Positions 6,379-14,158 of a stretch of DNA of 41,813 bases are shown piece after piece (within the stretch, counting starts at the first letter, position 1; every line of letters begins with the position of its first letter). Position numbers and translations under genes: made by a program. A model generated the notes under the pieces. It had not been told where the DNA came from. It saw nothing but the letters and a program-made list of their open reading frames with translations, and did no database searches. Source of the DNA: Marinobacter flavimaris (lineage in GTDB: Bacteria > Pseudomonadota > Gammaproteobacteria > Pseudomonadales > Oleiphilaceae); assembly GCF_002933295.1 (NCBI RefSeq), contig NZ_PSSW01000016.1, forward strand, positions 1-41,813, read 5' to 3'.

Positions 6379-8841
6379 ATGTCTGAAAACACCGAGAGTT
6401 CGTGGCTACAGTTCGCCACTGACCGTCCTCGCCTGACCGTTTGGGCCATGGTGGTTGCCACGCTGGCGCTGGTGGCGCTGGCGGCGCTGCCAAGCGTCTG
6501 GCCCGAGCGGTTCGGTCTGCTTAATCCGCTGACCATCGATACCGACCCCGAGAACATGCTCTCTTCCGACGAACCCGTGCGCGTTTTCCACGACGATATG
6601 AAGGAGCAATTCTCGCTTTATGACATGGTCGTGGTGGGTGTGGTCAACGAAAGCAACCCTGACGGGGTATTCAATGTCGGTTCGCTGCGGCGCATCTATG
6701 AGCTGACGGAGTATGCCAGTACGCTCAGGTGGCCCGATCCGGACAACCCGGGCCGGCAGGAGGGCGTGGTTGAGGAGGATATGCTCGCGCTCTCGCGGGT
6801 CGACAACATTGAGCAAGAGGGGGTCGGCTCGGTTCGTTTCAGCTGGCTCATGCCAGAGCCGCCGGATACCCGCAACCAGGCGCTCGCTATTCTTGAGCGG
6901 GCGCAACGCATTCCGCTGTTCGACAATACCCTGGTCAGCGCCGATGGTAAGGCAGTCGCCCTTTACCTGCCGCTGACCAGCAAGGACATGAGTTACCGGG
7001 TCCGCGAAGCCCTGCTTGACAAAGTCGCTGGCTGGAAGGATACCGGCGATCAGGTCTACATCACCGGGCTGCCCGTGGCGGAGGACACCTTTGGTGTGCA
7101 GATGTTCTACCAGATGGCGATCTCGGCGCCACTGGCAATGCTGGTCATCTTCCTGGTGATGTGGTGGTTCTTCCGCCACGTCCGGCTCATTACCTCGGCG
7201 ATGATCGTGGCCATGGTGGCGGCCGCGAGCACCATGGCGCTGCTGGTGATCAGCGGCAGCACCGTCCACATCATGAGCTCGATGATCCCCGTATTCATCA
7301 TGCCCATTGCGGTGCTGGACGCGGTGCATATCCTCTCGGAATTCTTCGACCGCTATCCCCTGCATCGTGACCGCCACCGGGCCATCCGGGAGGTTATGGG
7401 GATACTGTTCAAGCCGATGCTGTTCACCACCCTGACGACGATGGCGGGGTTTGCCTCACTGGCACTCACCCCGATCCCGCCCGTTCAGGTGTTCGGCATC
7501 TTTATCGCGATTGGTGTGTTCCTGGCCTGGTTGTGCACGGTGACCTTCATTCCGGCTTACATCATGCTGATGCCGGAGCGGCGGCTCACCGGCTTCGGTC
7601 ACGCCGCCGGGGACCCGGACCAGGATACGGTCATGGGGCGCTGGCTGCGTCGCCTCGGCGAGGGCGTGGTCAGCCACGCCAGGGCGGTGCTGGTGGTTAC
7701 CATGGTCGTGGTGGTGGCCGCCGGTTATGGCATCAGCCTGATCCGCATCAACGATAACCCGGTCAAGTGGTTCGAGCCCGAGCACCCCATCCGGGTGGCA
7801 GACCGGGTGCTCAACGAACATTTCGGCGGCACCTACATGGCCTATCTGGCGCTGGTTCCGGAGGGGGATAACGCGGCCCAGGACAACCAGATCTTCAAAC
7901 GCCCCGAAGTCCTGCGCTACATCGCCAGGTTGCAGCAGCGGCTGGGCGAGACCGGCGTGGTCGGCAAGTCCAACTCCGTCGCCGATCTGGTCAAAACCGT
8001 TCACCGCGAACTGCTGGGCGGCGATGCCGGAGCCTTTCGCATTCCGGACAGTCCGGCGGCGGTTGCGCAGACCCTGCTCACCTACCAGAATGGCCACCGC
8101 CCCCAGGATCTCTGGCACTTCGTTACCCCCGACTACCGCCGTGCCAGCATCTGGGTTCAGCTTACCAGTGGCGACAACCGGGATATGAGCCGGGTGGTTC
8201 AGGCGCTCGACGACTTCATCGCGGCCAACCCTCCGCCTGCGTCGATCCAGGCACGCTGGTTTGGTCTTAACTATATCAATGTCGTCTGGCAGGAAAAAAT
8301 GGTCAGCGGCATGGCCATGGCCCTGTTCGGCAGTTTCGTTGTTGTGCTCCTGTTGATGGCCCTATTGTTCCGCTCTCTGCTCTGGGGCCTGCTGTGCATG
8401 ATCCCCCTGACCGTGACTATCGGGGCCATCTACGGTCTGATCGGCATTGTCGGCAAGAATTACGATATGCCGGTCGCCGTGCTGAGCGCCCTGAGTCTGG
8501 GGCTCGCCGTGGACTACGCCATCCACTTCCTGGCCCGTACCCGCGCCACTCAGGCCGAGACCGGCTCCTGGCGTCGCTCGGTGGCACCGATGTTCGGTGA
8601 GCCTGCACGAGCAATAACCCGCAACGCCATCGTGCTCGGCGTTGGTTTCCTGCCGCTGCTGGCGGCGCCGCTCGTGCCCTACCAGACGGTGGGGGTATTT
8701 ATCGCGGCCATTCTGTTGACCGCCGGCCTGAGCACACTGCTGATCCTGCCGGCACTGGTAACCCTGCTGCAACGATGGCTGTTTCCCGGTGCCCGCAGGG
8801 CCGCCCCGAATCCGCAAAACCAAGAGGAAGGCGTGCAATGA
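6379..8841 (+). CDS. MMPL/RND-superfamily inner-membrane transporter (HpnN-like)
   Basis: An 820-residue protein with two repeated halves. Each has one N-terminal helix (about 18-42 and 438-458), a large periplasmic loop, and five clustered helices (about 237-395 and 640-805). Motifs are PVFIMPIAVLDAVHILSEF in the first half and LSLGLAVDYAIHFLARTR in the second, typical of the RND/MMPL proton-relay region. Members of this branch move hopanoids, other lipids or hydrophobic compounds from the inner membrane toward the outer membrane. It overlaps the LolA-like gene by 4 bp (ATGA), and a beta-barrel gene follows, making a three-part envelope set. The transported molecule is not evident. Confidence 0.85.
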   Translation: MSENTESSWLQFATDRPRLTVWAMVVATLALVALAALPSVWPERFGLLNPLTIDTDPENMLSSDEPVRVFHDDMKEQFSLYDMVVVGVVNESNPDGVFNVGSLRRIYELTEYASTLRWPDPDNPGRQEGVVEEDMLALSRVDNIEQEGVGSVRFSWLMPEPPDTRNQALAILERAQRIPLFDNTLVSADGKAVALYLPLTSKDMSYRVREALLDKVAGWKDTGDQVYITGLPVAEDTFGVQMFYQMAISAPLAMLVIFLVMWWFFRHVRLITSAMIVAMVAAASTMALLVISGSTVHIMSSMIPVFIMPIAVLDAVHILSEFFDRYPLHRDRHRAIREVMGILFKPMLFTTLTTMAGFASLALTPIPPVQVFGIFIAIGVFLAWLCTVTFIPAYIMLMPERRLTGFGHAAGDPDQDTVMGRWLRRLGEGVVSHARAVLVVTMVVVVAAGYGISLIRINDNPVKWFEPEHPIRVADRVLNEHFGGTYMAYLALVPEGDNAAQDNQIFKRPEVLRYIARLQQRLGETGVVGKSNSVADLVKTVHRELLGGDAGAFRIPDSPAAVAQTLLTYQNGHRPQDLWHFVTPDYRRASIWVQLTSGDNRDMSRVVQALDDFIAANPPPASIQARWFGLNYINVVWQEKMVSGMAMALFGSFVVVLLLMALLFRSLLWGLLCMIPLTVTIGAIYGLIGIVGKNYDMPVAVLSALSLGLAVDYAIHFLARTRATQAETGSWRRSVAPMFGEPARAITRNAIVLGVGFLPLLAAPLVPYQTVGVFIAAILLTAGLSTLLILPALVTLLQRWLFPGARRAAPNPQNQEEGVQ

Positions 8842-9686
8842 GTAGATACTGGCCTGTTACCCTGTTCCAAAAGCTGGCCCTGGTGGTGATCGCTCTGGGC
8901 ATCACGCCCATTGCCCTGGCCCAGGATGCCGGCGCTGCGCCCTCGGTGGAGCGCATTGTCAACCGTGCCAATATGGTCTCCTACTTTCAGGGGCGTGATG
9001 GCCGCGCCAGGGTCGCTATGACCATCACGGATAGCCAGGGGCGTACCCGTAGTCGCGAACTCACCATTTTGCGGAGAGACGGTCCGGAGACAGATGCCGT
9101 TGAGGGGGGCGCCTATCTCGGCGAGCAGAAGTACTATGTCTATTTCCGACGACCGGCGGATGTGAGCCAGATGACGTTGCTGGTTTGGAAACACCAGGAC
9201 CGGGACGACGACCGCTGGCTGTACCTGCCGGCGCTGGATCTGGTTAAGCGAATTGCCGCTTCCGACAAACGCACCAGCTTCGTCGGCTCGGATTTCTTCT
9301 ACGAGGACATCTCCGGGCGCAGTATTGATGCCGACAGCCATGAGCTGATTGAAACCACGGATAACTACTACGTAGTGCGCAACAAACCCAAGAGGCCCGG
9401 GGAGGTTGAGTTCGCCTACTACGATGTCTATATCCACAAGCAGTCGTTCCTGCCGGTTCGCACCGAGTATATCGACGACAGTGACAACCTCTACCGGCGT
9501 TACACCGCGCTGGCGGTGGAGAACATTCAGGGTTACCCCACGGTCGTCAAGGCGAGGATGGAGAATCTGCGTAACGGTGGCACTACGGAGCTGACCTACA
9601 GCGGCATTGACTATGACCTGGGCCTGCCGGAAGACGTGTTTTCGGAGCGGTATCTGCGCCGGGCACCGAGGGAGTACTTGCAGTGA
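8838..9686 (+). CDS. LolA-like periplasmic protein (outer membrane lipoprotein-sorting protein family)
   Basis: 282 residues. The start at 8838 is chosen over an in-frame upstream ATG because it has GAGGAAGG before it and yields a signal peptide ending near ALAQ. The body matches the COG2834-type fold: SRELTILRRDG, KYYVYFRRPADVSQMTLLVW, DRWLYLPALDLVKRIAASDK, GSDFFYEDISGR, and the end LPEDVFSERYLRR. Such proteins carry lipids or lipoproteins in a concave beta-sheet. It is sandwiched between the MMPL transporter and the beta-barrel gene, so it probably ferries the transporter's substrate across the periplasm. A second family member is at 26226. Confidence 0.85.
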   Translation: MSRYWPVTLFQKLALVVIALGITPIALAQDAGAAPSVERIVNRANMVSYFQGRDGRARVAMTITDSQGRTRSRELTILRRDGPETDAVEGGAYLGEQKYYVYFRRPADVSQMTLLVWKHQDRDDDRWLYLPALDLVKRIAASDKRTSFVGSDFFYEDISGRSIDADSHELIETTDNYYVVRNKPKRPGEVEFAYYDVYIHKQSFLPVRTEYIDDSDNLYRRYTALAVENIQGYPTVVKARMENLRNGGTTELTYSGIDYDLGLPEDVFSERYLRRAPREYLQ

Positions 9687-9717
9687 CCACCGGTGCACTG
9701 AGGGCAGGAGGGCGTGG

Positions 9718-11127
9718 ATGAACACCAGAAGCCTGCTCTGGGGCATGTTGCTGACGGGTATCGTTCTCGGTGCAGCGCCCGGGGCGCTATGGGCGGCCGC
9801 GCCCGAGCTGCCGGAGGGGCTGGGTGCGCCAGCCAGTGATACCGCAGAACCGGCCCTGCCAGCGGGCCTCGGGGGTGAGACCGGAGCAGAACAGACCACC
9901 GACCGATCGGCTGCGGCGGCGCTGCCATTTCGTCTGCGCGGCTTCTGGGAGGCCCGCGGCGGAACCCGGCTGGGCGATGATCCTCACCAGCGCGATCTCT
10001 CCATCGCCGAAACCCGGTTGCAGCTCGAGGCGGAGAAGTATTTCAAGGGAGTAACGCTGCGCCTTACCGGCGATTTTCTCTATGACGACCTGGACGATGA
10101 TCGGTCGGTGGACCTGGAATCGGGTGAGGGCGCGTTCGACCTGCGCGAGGCCAGCCTGGTGTTTTCGCCGAGCGCGGATACCGATGTCAAGCTGGGGCGC
10201 CAGATACTAACCTGGGGAACCGGCGACCTGGTGTTCATCAACGATCTGTTTCCCAAGGACTGGGTCTCGTTTTTTATCGGCCGCGATGTGGAGTACCTCA
10301 AGGCGCCCTCGGACGCGCTGAAGGTTTCGGCTTTTTCCAGCTGGGCCAATCTTGACCTTGTCTACACCCCCCGGTTTGACGCGGATCGCTTCATCGACGG
10401 TCGCCGTCTCTCTTTCTTCAACACAGGGCAAGGGCGGCTGACCGGGCGCAATGCGGTTGTACTGGCGGGCCGCCCGGCGGACGCGTTCGAAGACGACGAG
10501 TGGGCCGCCCGGCTGTACCGTAACCTTGGCGCCTACGAGGTCGCGCTCTACGGCTACGACGGCTTCTGGAAGAGCCCGGCCGGGGCTGATCCGGCCAGCG
10601 GTCGGGCCAGGTTTCCTCCGCTGTCGGTGCTCGGCGCCAGCCTGCGCGGGCCGGTGGGGGCCGGCATCGGCAACGTCGAGCTGGGCTATTACGATTCCCG
10701 CGCAGACCGCGATGGCGACGATCCCACAGTACGCAACAGCGAGCTGCGCCTGCTGCTCGGCTATGAGCAGGAAATTGCCCGTAACCTGACCCTGGGCCTG
10801 CAATACTACCTTGAGCGCATGGGCGAGTTTGAGGCCTACCGGCGGGCCTTGCCCCCGGGTGCCCCGGTGCGAGACGAGAATCGCCACGTCCTCACCCAGC
10901 GGCTGACATGGCTGACACACAGCCAGAATCTGGAGTGGTCGTTGTTCCTGTTCTACTCGCCCTCGGACCGGGACGCGTACCTGCGCCCCCGGGTGGGCTA
11001 TCAGGTTGATGACCATCTCTCTGTTGAAGCCGGCGGAAACCTGTTTTTCGGCGCCCAGGAGGAAACCTTCTTCGGTCAGTTTGAGGACAACAATAACCTG
11101 TATCTGGGGGTACGCTATGGGTTCTGA
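9718..11127 (+). CDS. Outer-membrane beta-barrel protein (DUF1302-like) of the MMPL/LolA set
   Basis: 469 residues from ATG 9718, which has GGAGGG upstream and a signal peptide ending near ALWAAAP. An N-terminal Pro/Glu/Gly-rich linker, with PELPEGLG and a near-copy PALPAGLG, precedes RLRGFWEARGG, where the barrel begins. Repeated amphipathic strands follow, with LGRQILTWGTGDLVFINDLFP (a segment common to DUF1302-like barrels) and the C-terminal YLGVRYGF. It is likely the outer-membrane end of a pathway from the MMPL transporter and LolA-like protein, although its exact role is inference. It lies 31 bp after the LolA-like gene. Confidence 0.75.
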   Translation: MNTRSLLWGMLLTGIVLGAAPGALWAAAPELPEGLGAPASDTAEPALPAGLGGETGAEQTTDRSAAAALPFRLRGFWEARGGTRLGDDPHQRDLSIAETRLQLEAEKYFKGVTLRLTGDFLYDDLDDDRSVDLESGEGAFDLREASLVFSPSADTDVKLGRQILTWGTGDLVFINDLFPKDWVSFFIGRDVEYLKAPSDALKVSAFSSWANLDLVYTPRFDADRFIDGRRLSFFNTGQGRLTGRNAVVLAGRPADAFEDDEWAARLYRNLGAYEVALYGYDGFWKSPAGADPASGRARFPPLSVLGASLRGPVGAGIGNVELGYYDSRADRDGDDPTVRNSELRLLLGYEQEIARNLTLGLQYYLERMGEFEAYRRALPPGAPVRDENRHVLTQRLTWLTHSQNLEWSLFLFYSPSDRDAYLRPRVGYQVDDHLSVEAGGNLFFGAQEETFFGQFEDNNNLYLGVRYGF

Positions 11128-11139
11128 AAAGGTTAGGTG

Positions 11140-11167
11140 TTGATATTGAAGGGCTGGCTACTATAGG
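11140..11167 (+). promoter_or_regulatory. Putative sigma70 promoter of the DUF302 gene
   Basis: TTGATA (11140-11145), a 16-bp spacer and TATAGG (11162-11167) lie 35 bp before the start codon. This suggests that the DUF302 gene has its own promoter downstream of the beta-barrel gene. Confidence 0.4.
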
Positions 11168-11202
11168 CCTCACTCGGTTTACCCAAAGAAAAGGAAATGT
11201 AT

Positions 11203-11589
11203 ATGTCTTACACAATGAATCGCGTAATTCAGAATGTGGATTTCGAGACAGTGGATGAGCGAACCCGCAAGGCCCTGGCCGATCAGGGTTTCGGGGTTCT
11301 GACAGAAATTGATGTTAAGGCCACCATGAAAAAGAAACTGGACAAGGACATGCTCGCCTACCGAATTCTCGGTGCCTGCAATCCAGCCATGGCTTGGGAA
11401 GCCATTGGCGTGGAACCCCGGGTAGGCGCTATGTTGCCGTGCAATGTCATACTGCGCGAGACCCCGGAGGGCGTTGAAGTCAGTGCGGTTGATCCCGTGT
11501 TATCCATGACAGCGATCGAAAATGAGCAACTCAAGCATATTGCGGGTGAGGTGAGAGATAGGCTGTCTGAGATTATCAAGGCGGTCTAA
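11203..11589 (+). CDS. DUF302 domain protein
   Basis: 128 residues. Two ATGs are possible, 11197 and 11203. The second is preferred because AAGGAA (11191-11196) then has normal spacing. It contains the DUF302 core GFGVLTEIDVKATMKKKL...YRILGACNPAMAWEAI and LPCNVILRE, with two cysteines. No signal peptide is seen, so it is probably cytosolic. The family's function is unknown; members often occur near sulfur-oxidation or redox genes, which would fit the BigR-type regulator at the other end of this block, but that is inference. It is convergent with the phospholipase D-like gene; the 110 bp between them hold nothing clear. Confidence 0.85.
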   Translation: MSYTMNRVIQNVDFETVDERTRKALADQGFGVLTEIDVKATMKKKLDKDMLAYRILGACNPAMAWEAIGVEPRVGAMLPCNVILRETPEGVEVSAVDPVLSMTAIENEQLKHIAGEVRDRLSEIIKAV

Positions 11590-11700
11590 CTCGACTCGCA
11601 CCAAAGCACTCGCTGCGTCCTTAATCATTGCCGCACCGGGTGGCTGGGCCCCTGGTTCGGCATACCAGGCAAGTTGAGCCCCGATCTAAGTCGGCCCACG

Positions 11701-12816
11701 TCAAAGCCACTTGCGTAGCAACAGGCCAAGCGTGTCATACACGCCTTTCATGAAGCCGCGGTGTTTCCAGGCGATGCCAGTGATTTCACTGGCATCCAGC
11801 AAATCAGTTACGAACTCGTTTCTTAACTGGCCATTCAAGGCTTCGTTTGTGGAAATCAGCGTCAGTTCATAGTTAATAAACAAACTTCTGTAGTCGAAGT
11901 TCGCTGTCCCTATGCTTCCCCAGACATCGTCAACGAGCAGCACTTTGGAATGCATTAGCCGGGGCGTGTACTCGAATATGCGAACGCCGTGTTCCAACAG
12001 TTCTCCGTAAATGGCGCGGGCCGCCCATTGTGCGGGGGTCGAGTCGGTCTTTTCGGTGGTCAGGATCCGCACATCGACTCCACGGCGGGCCGCGAGAGCA
12101 AGTTGTTTGCGCAATCCCCGGTCCGGTACGAAATAGGGCGTCGCCAGCCAGATTTTGTCGGATGCTCCAGCCAGTTGGTCTTTGATGGAGCACCGCAGCT
12201 GGATGCGGCAGGCGCGTGTGGTATTGGGAGTGATCCGGCTGTCACCGATGGTATGACTCTGTGGGCTCCAGTCAGGGTGACCGCACCAGAAGGCGTCAAA
12301 CAGAGCGTCAGCCTCCGCCGCCAGAGGCCCCTCGAAGCACACATGCACGTCGCGCCAACGCTTTGGGCCGTAATAGCGCCTCGAGCCTTCGCGATGAATG
12401 TTGAAGCCGCCGAGGTACGCTGTTTTGCCGTCAATGACCAGCAGCTTGCGATGGTCGCGACGGTTGTAACGCATCGGTTGCCGCCAACTCCAGCGGTGAA
12501 AGCGCTGAAGACGGATGCCGGCGGCTCTGAGCTGGCGTCGGTGCTTTCGGGTAAGGACGCTGCTTGAGCCCAGCGCATCAACGTGAATGCGCACGTCGAG
12601 GCCGTGGCGGGACTGCTTCATCAGTTCATCAAGCAGTTCAGTCCCCACCTCGTCCGCCGCGAGGATATACGAAGCAAGAAAGATACGCTGGGTGGCAGCA
12701 CGGACCGAGCGAATCATCTCCGCATAGAGTTCGTCTCCCTCACCGAACAGCCTGAACACACCCTTCACGGCTCCGCCCTCGGGTTCACAGGCGACGTCGC
12801 CGGGGTTGCCGTCCAT
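11701..12816 (-). CDS. Phospholipase D-like / cardiolipin synthase B-like protein
   Basis: A 371-residue protein with two HKD motifs: H122-K124-D129 in DHRKLLVIDG, and H289-K291-D296 in HSKVLLVDD followed by GSIGTANFD. Each half is the PLD catalytic repeat, and the pair forms one active site in cardiolipin synthases (ClsA/B), which join phosphatidyl groups to make cardiolipin. It has no strong N-terminal membrane anchors, so it resembles ClsB more than ClsA. It lies 2 bp after the stop codon of the GAPDH gene on the same strand, suggesting one transcript. Other PLD-superfamily activities cannot be excluded. Confidence 0.85.
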   Translation of the reverse strand: MDGNPGDVACEPEGGAVKGVFRLFGEGDELYAEMIRSVRAATQRIFLASYILAADEVGTELLDELMKQSRHGLDVRIHVDALGSSSVLTRKHRRQLRAAGIRLQRFHRWSWRQPMRYNRRDHRKLLVIDGKTAYLGGFNIHREGSRRYYGPKRWRDVHVCFEGPLAAEADALFDAFWCGHPDWSPQSHTIGDSRITPNTTRACRIQLRCSIKDQLAGASDKIWLATPYFVPDRGLRKQLALAARRGVDVRILTTEKTDSTPAQWAARAIYGELLEHGVRIFEYTPRLMHSKVLLVDDVWGSIGTANFDYRSLFINYELTLISTNEALNGQLRNEFVTDLLDASEITGIAWKHRGFMKGVYDTLGLLLRKWL

Positions 12817-12818
12817 AT

Positions 12819-13859
12819 CTATAACCCCAAAGAGCCGATACCCAGGCTGTCGTTGGTGTCTCTGATCGACGTTTCCGCATCGGGTTCGGCCCCGGTCAGT
12901 GCGCGTATGGCATCGATGGTTTCCGGAACAACAATCGCCTGGTTGTCGACCATATAGGCATAAAACAGCTCATTGCCCTGCACTTTGAGCATGTCTTCCC
13001 AAAGCGCGACTTCATACAGGCTGTCGTGAGGTCGGCCAAGGTCGGCCATCAACTCCTTGACGCTGTTGATCGCGCTTAGCCCGTCGCTGTTCCGGAGGAA
13101 AACAATGCGGGAGGAGGTGCGGAACGCATCGAGCACTTCGTCCTTGCTCGCCTCACGTGTCAGTTGAACGGACCAGTAGTGCAGGTGGGCCAGTGTCTCC
13201 GGAACCTTGACCGCCATGGTTACCACATCCAGGTCCGGGTCGACACTTTGGGCGTCCGGGCCCTGGTGACTGGGAATCTCCGGCTCTGGCACGACGGTAT
13301 TCATGATCCCGCCCTGGTGGCTCTCCCAGGGATCGGTGGCCCGGCGCAGAAGGGTTCCCCGTGCCCGGTCCAGCAAGCCGTGGCGTTTGAGCGCTGACAG
13401 GGTACGAATGATCGACGTCGTGTTGCACGATACGACGCGTGTGCAGTCACGGCCGACAGCGCTGGCGTAGTTGGCCTCGGCAACGAATGAATGGCCCGTG
13501 CTTTGATGTTTCTCGCCGCCATGAACGATGAACCTGATACCGAGCCGCCGGTAGGTTTCGATGTTCTTGCTGGCCAGGTGTTTCGGTGTACAGTCCACCA
13601 CGATGTCCGCGGCTTCAAGTAAGTCATCCAGTGTGCCGGAAACATCAAGCCCGGCTGCGCCCATGGCAACGGCGTGCTCTTCAGTCGCGCCGTACAGGGC
13701 ATACCCTCTACTCAGCGCGGCCCTCACTCGCCAGTCCTGCGCGACATCAGCTACGCCAGCCACAGCCATGTCTTTTTGTACCGCAACGGCTTGCGCTACC
13801 CGTTTGCCGATAACGCCATAACCGTTGACCGCGACGCGAATAATTCTCTGACCGACCAT
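12819..13859 (-). CDS. Type II (archaeal-type) glyceraldehyde-3-phosphate dehydrogenase
   Basis: 346 residues from ATG 13859, with GGAGA upstream; a longer frame (to 13931) has no better start. It contains a Rossmann start, VAVNGYGVIGKRVA (9-22), DCTPK at 89-93 and the catalytic Cys145 in SCNTT. These mark the phosphorylating NAD(P)-dependent type II enzyme best known from archaea and found in scattered bacteria. It oxidises glyceraldehyde-3-P to 1,3-bisphosphoglycerate. A classical GapA is expected elsewhere in the genome but is not visible here. Pairing with a cardiolipin-synthase-like gene has no obvious metabolic reason. A minus-strand TATAAT (13926-13921) lies 62 bp upstream. Confidence 0.88.
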   Translation of the reverse strand: MVGQRIIRVAVNGYGVIGKRVAQAVAVQKDMAVAGVADVAQDWRVRAALSRGYALYGATEEHAVAMGAAGLDVSGTLDDLLEAADIVVDCTPKHLASKNIETYRRLGIRFIVHGGEKHQSTGHSFVAEANYASAVGRDCTRVVSCNTTSIIRTLSALKRHGLLDRARGTLLRRATDPWESHQGGIMNTVVPEPEIPSHQGPDAQSVDPDLDVVTMAVKVPETLAHLHYWSVQLTREASKDEVLDAFRTSSRIVFLRNSDGLSAINSVKELMADLGRPHDSLYEVALWEDMLKVQGNELFYAYMVDNQAIVVPETIDAIRALTGAEPDAETSIRDTNDSLGIGSLGL

Positions 13860-13920
13860 CTTTTGTATCTCCAGCTTCTGAAAAGGGGCGAGCGAACTGT
13901 TATGTTGCTTAAGTGACCAG

Positions 13921-13951
13921 ATTATAGGCAAAGACTGAATTTCAGCTGAAA
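13921..13951 (-). promoter_or_regulatory. Promoter of the type II GAPDH gene with degenerate TTTCAG repeat
   Basis: Read on the minus strand, TTTCAG (13951-13946), five bases, ATTCAG (13940-13935), eight bases, then a perfect TATAAT (13926-13921). No good -35 is present. The repeat resembles the element at 3600, 31343 and 34794, but the spacing to the -10 is 8 rather than 10. The plus strand also reads as the palindrome TTTCAGCTGAAA (13940-13951). Confidence 0.45.
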
Positions 13952-14033
13952 GTCCGGTTTGACGCGTAGCTCAGGGCAATGGCTTTACCGAAAAGTTGAT
14001 GGTGATCAAAAAAATGCAAAGCACAGAAATGCT

Positions 14034-14066
14034 TTTCAGGTTCAGTTCATCCGGGCGTAGTGGAAT
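14034..14066 (+). promoter_or_regulatory. Candidate direct-repeat promoter of the copper ATPase gene
   Basis: The 17-mer TTTCAGGTTCAGTTCAT (14034-14050) matches the TTTCAG-N-TTCG-TTTCAG element at 13 of the 16 defined positions. Ten bases later lies TGGAAT (14061-14066), a weak -10. The position, about 95 bp before the copA-like start, is reasonable. No CueR-like palindrome was recognised here. Confidence 0.4.
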
Positions 14067-14158
14067 GGAGTGCAGTAGAGGGCAACTACATTGCTTATGA
14101 CCAGGTCGAACCTTGAGAGGCTCGAATGGTATGAAACCATCGAAAGGATGATCGGAAG

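Noticed and set aside
13940..13951. TTTCAGCTGAAA palindrome as a dimeric repressor site
   Set aside because: Possible, but the minus-strand direct-repeat reading with a perfect TATAAT explains it better; kept only as part of the promoter entry.
14016..14037. AAAGCA...TGCTTT inverted repeat as terminator upstream of the copper ATPase
   Set aside because: Lies between divergent genes, has a short 6-bp stem and no transcript to end.
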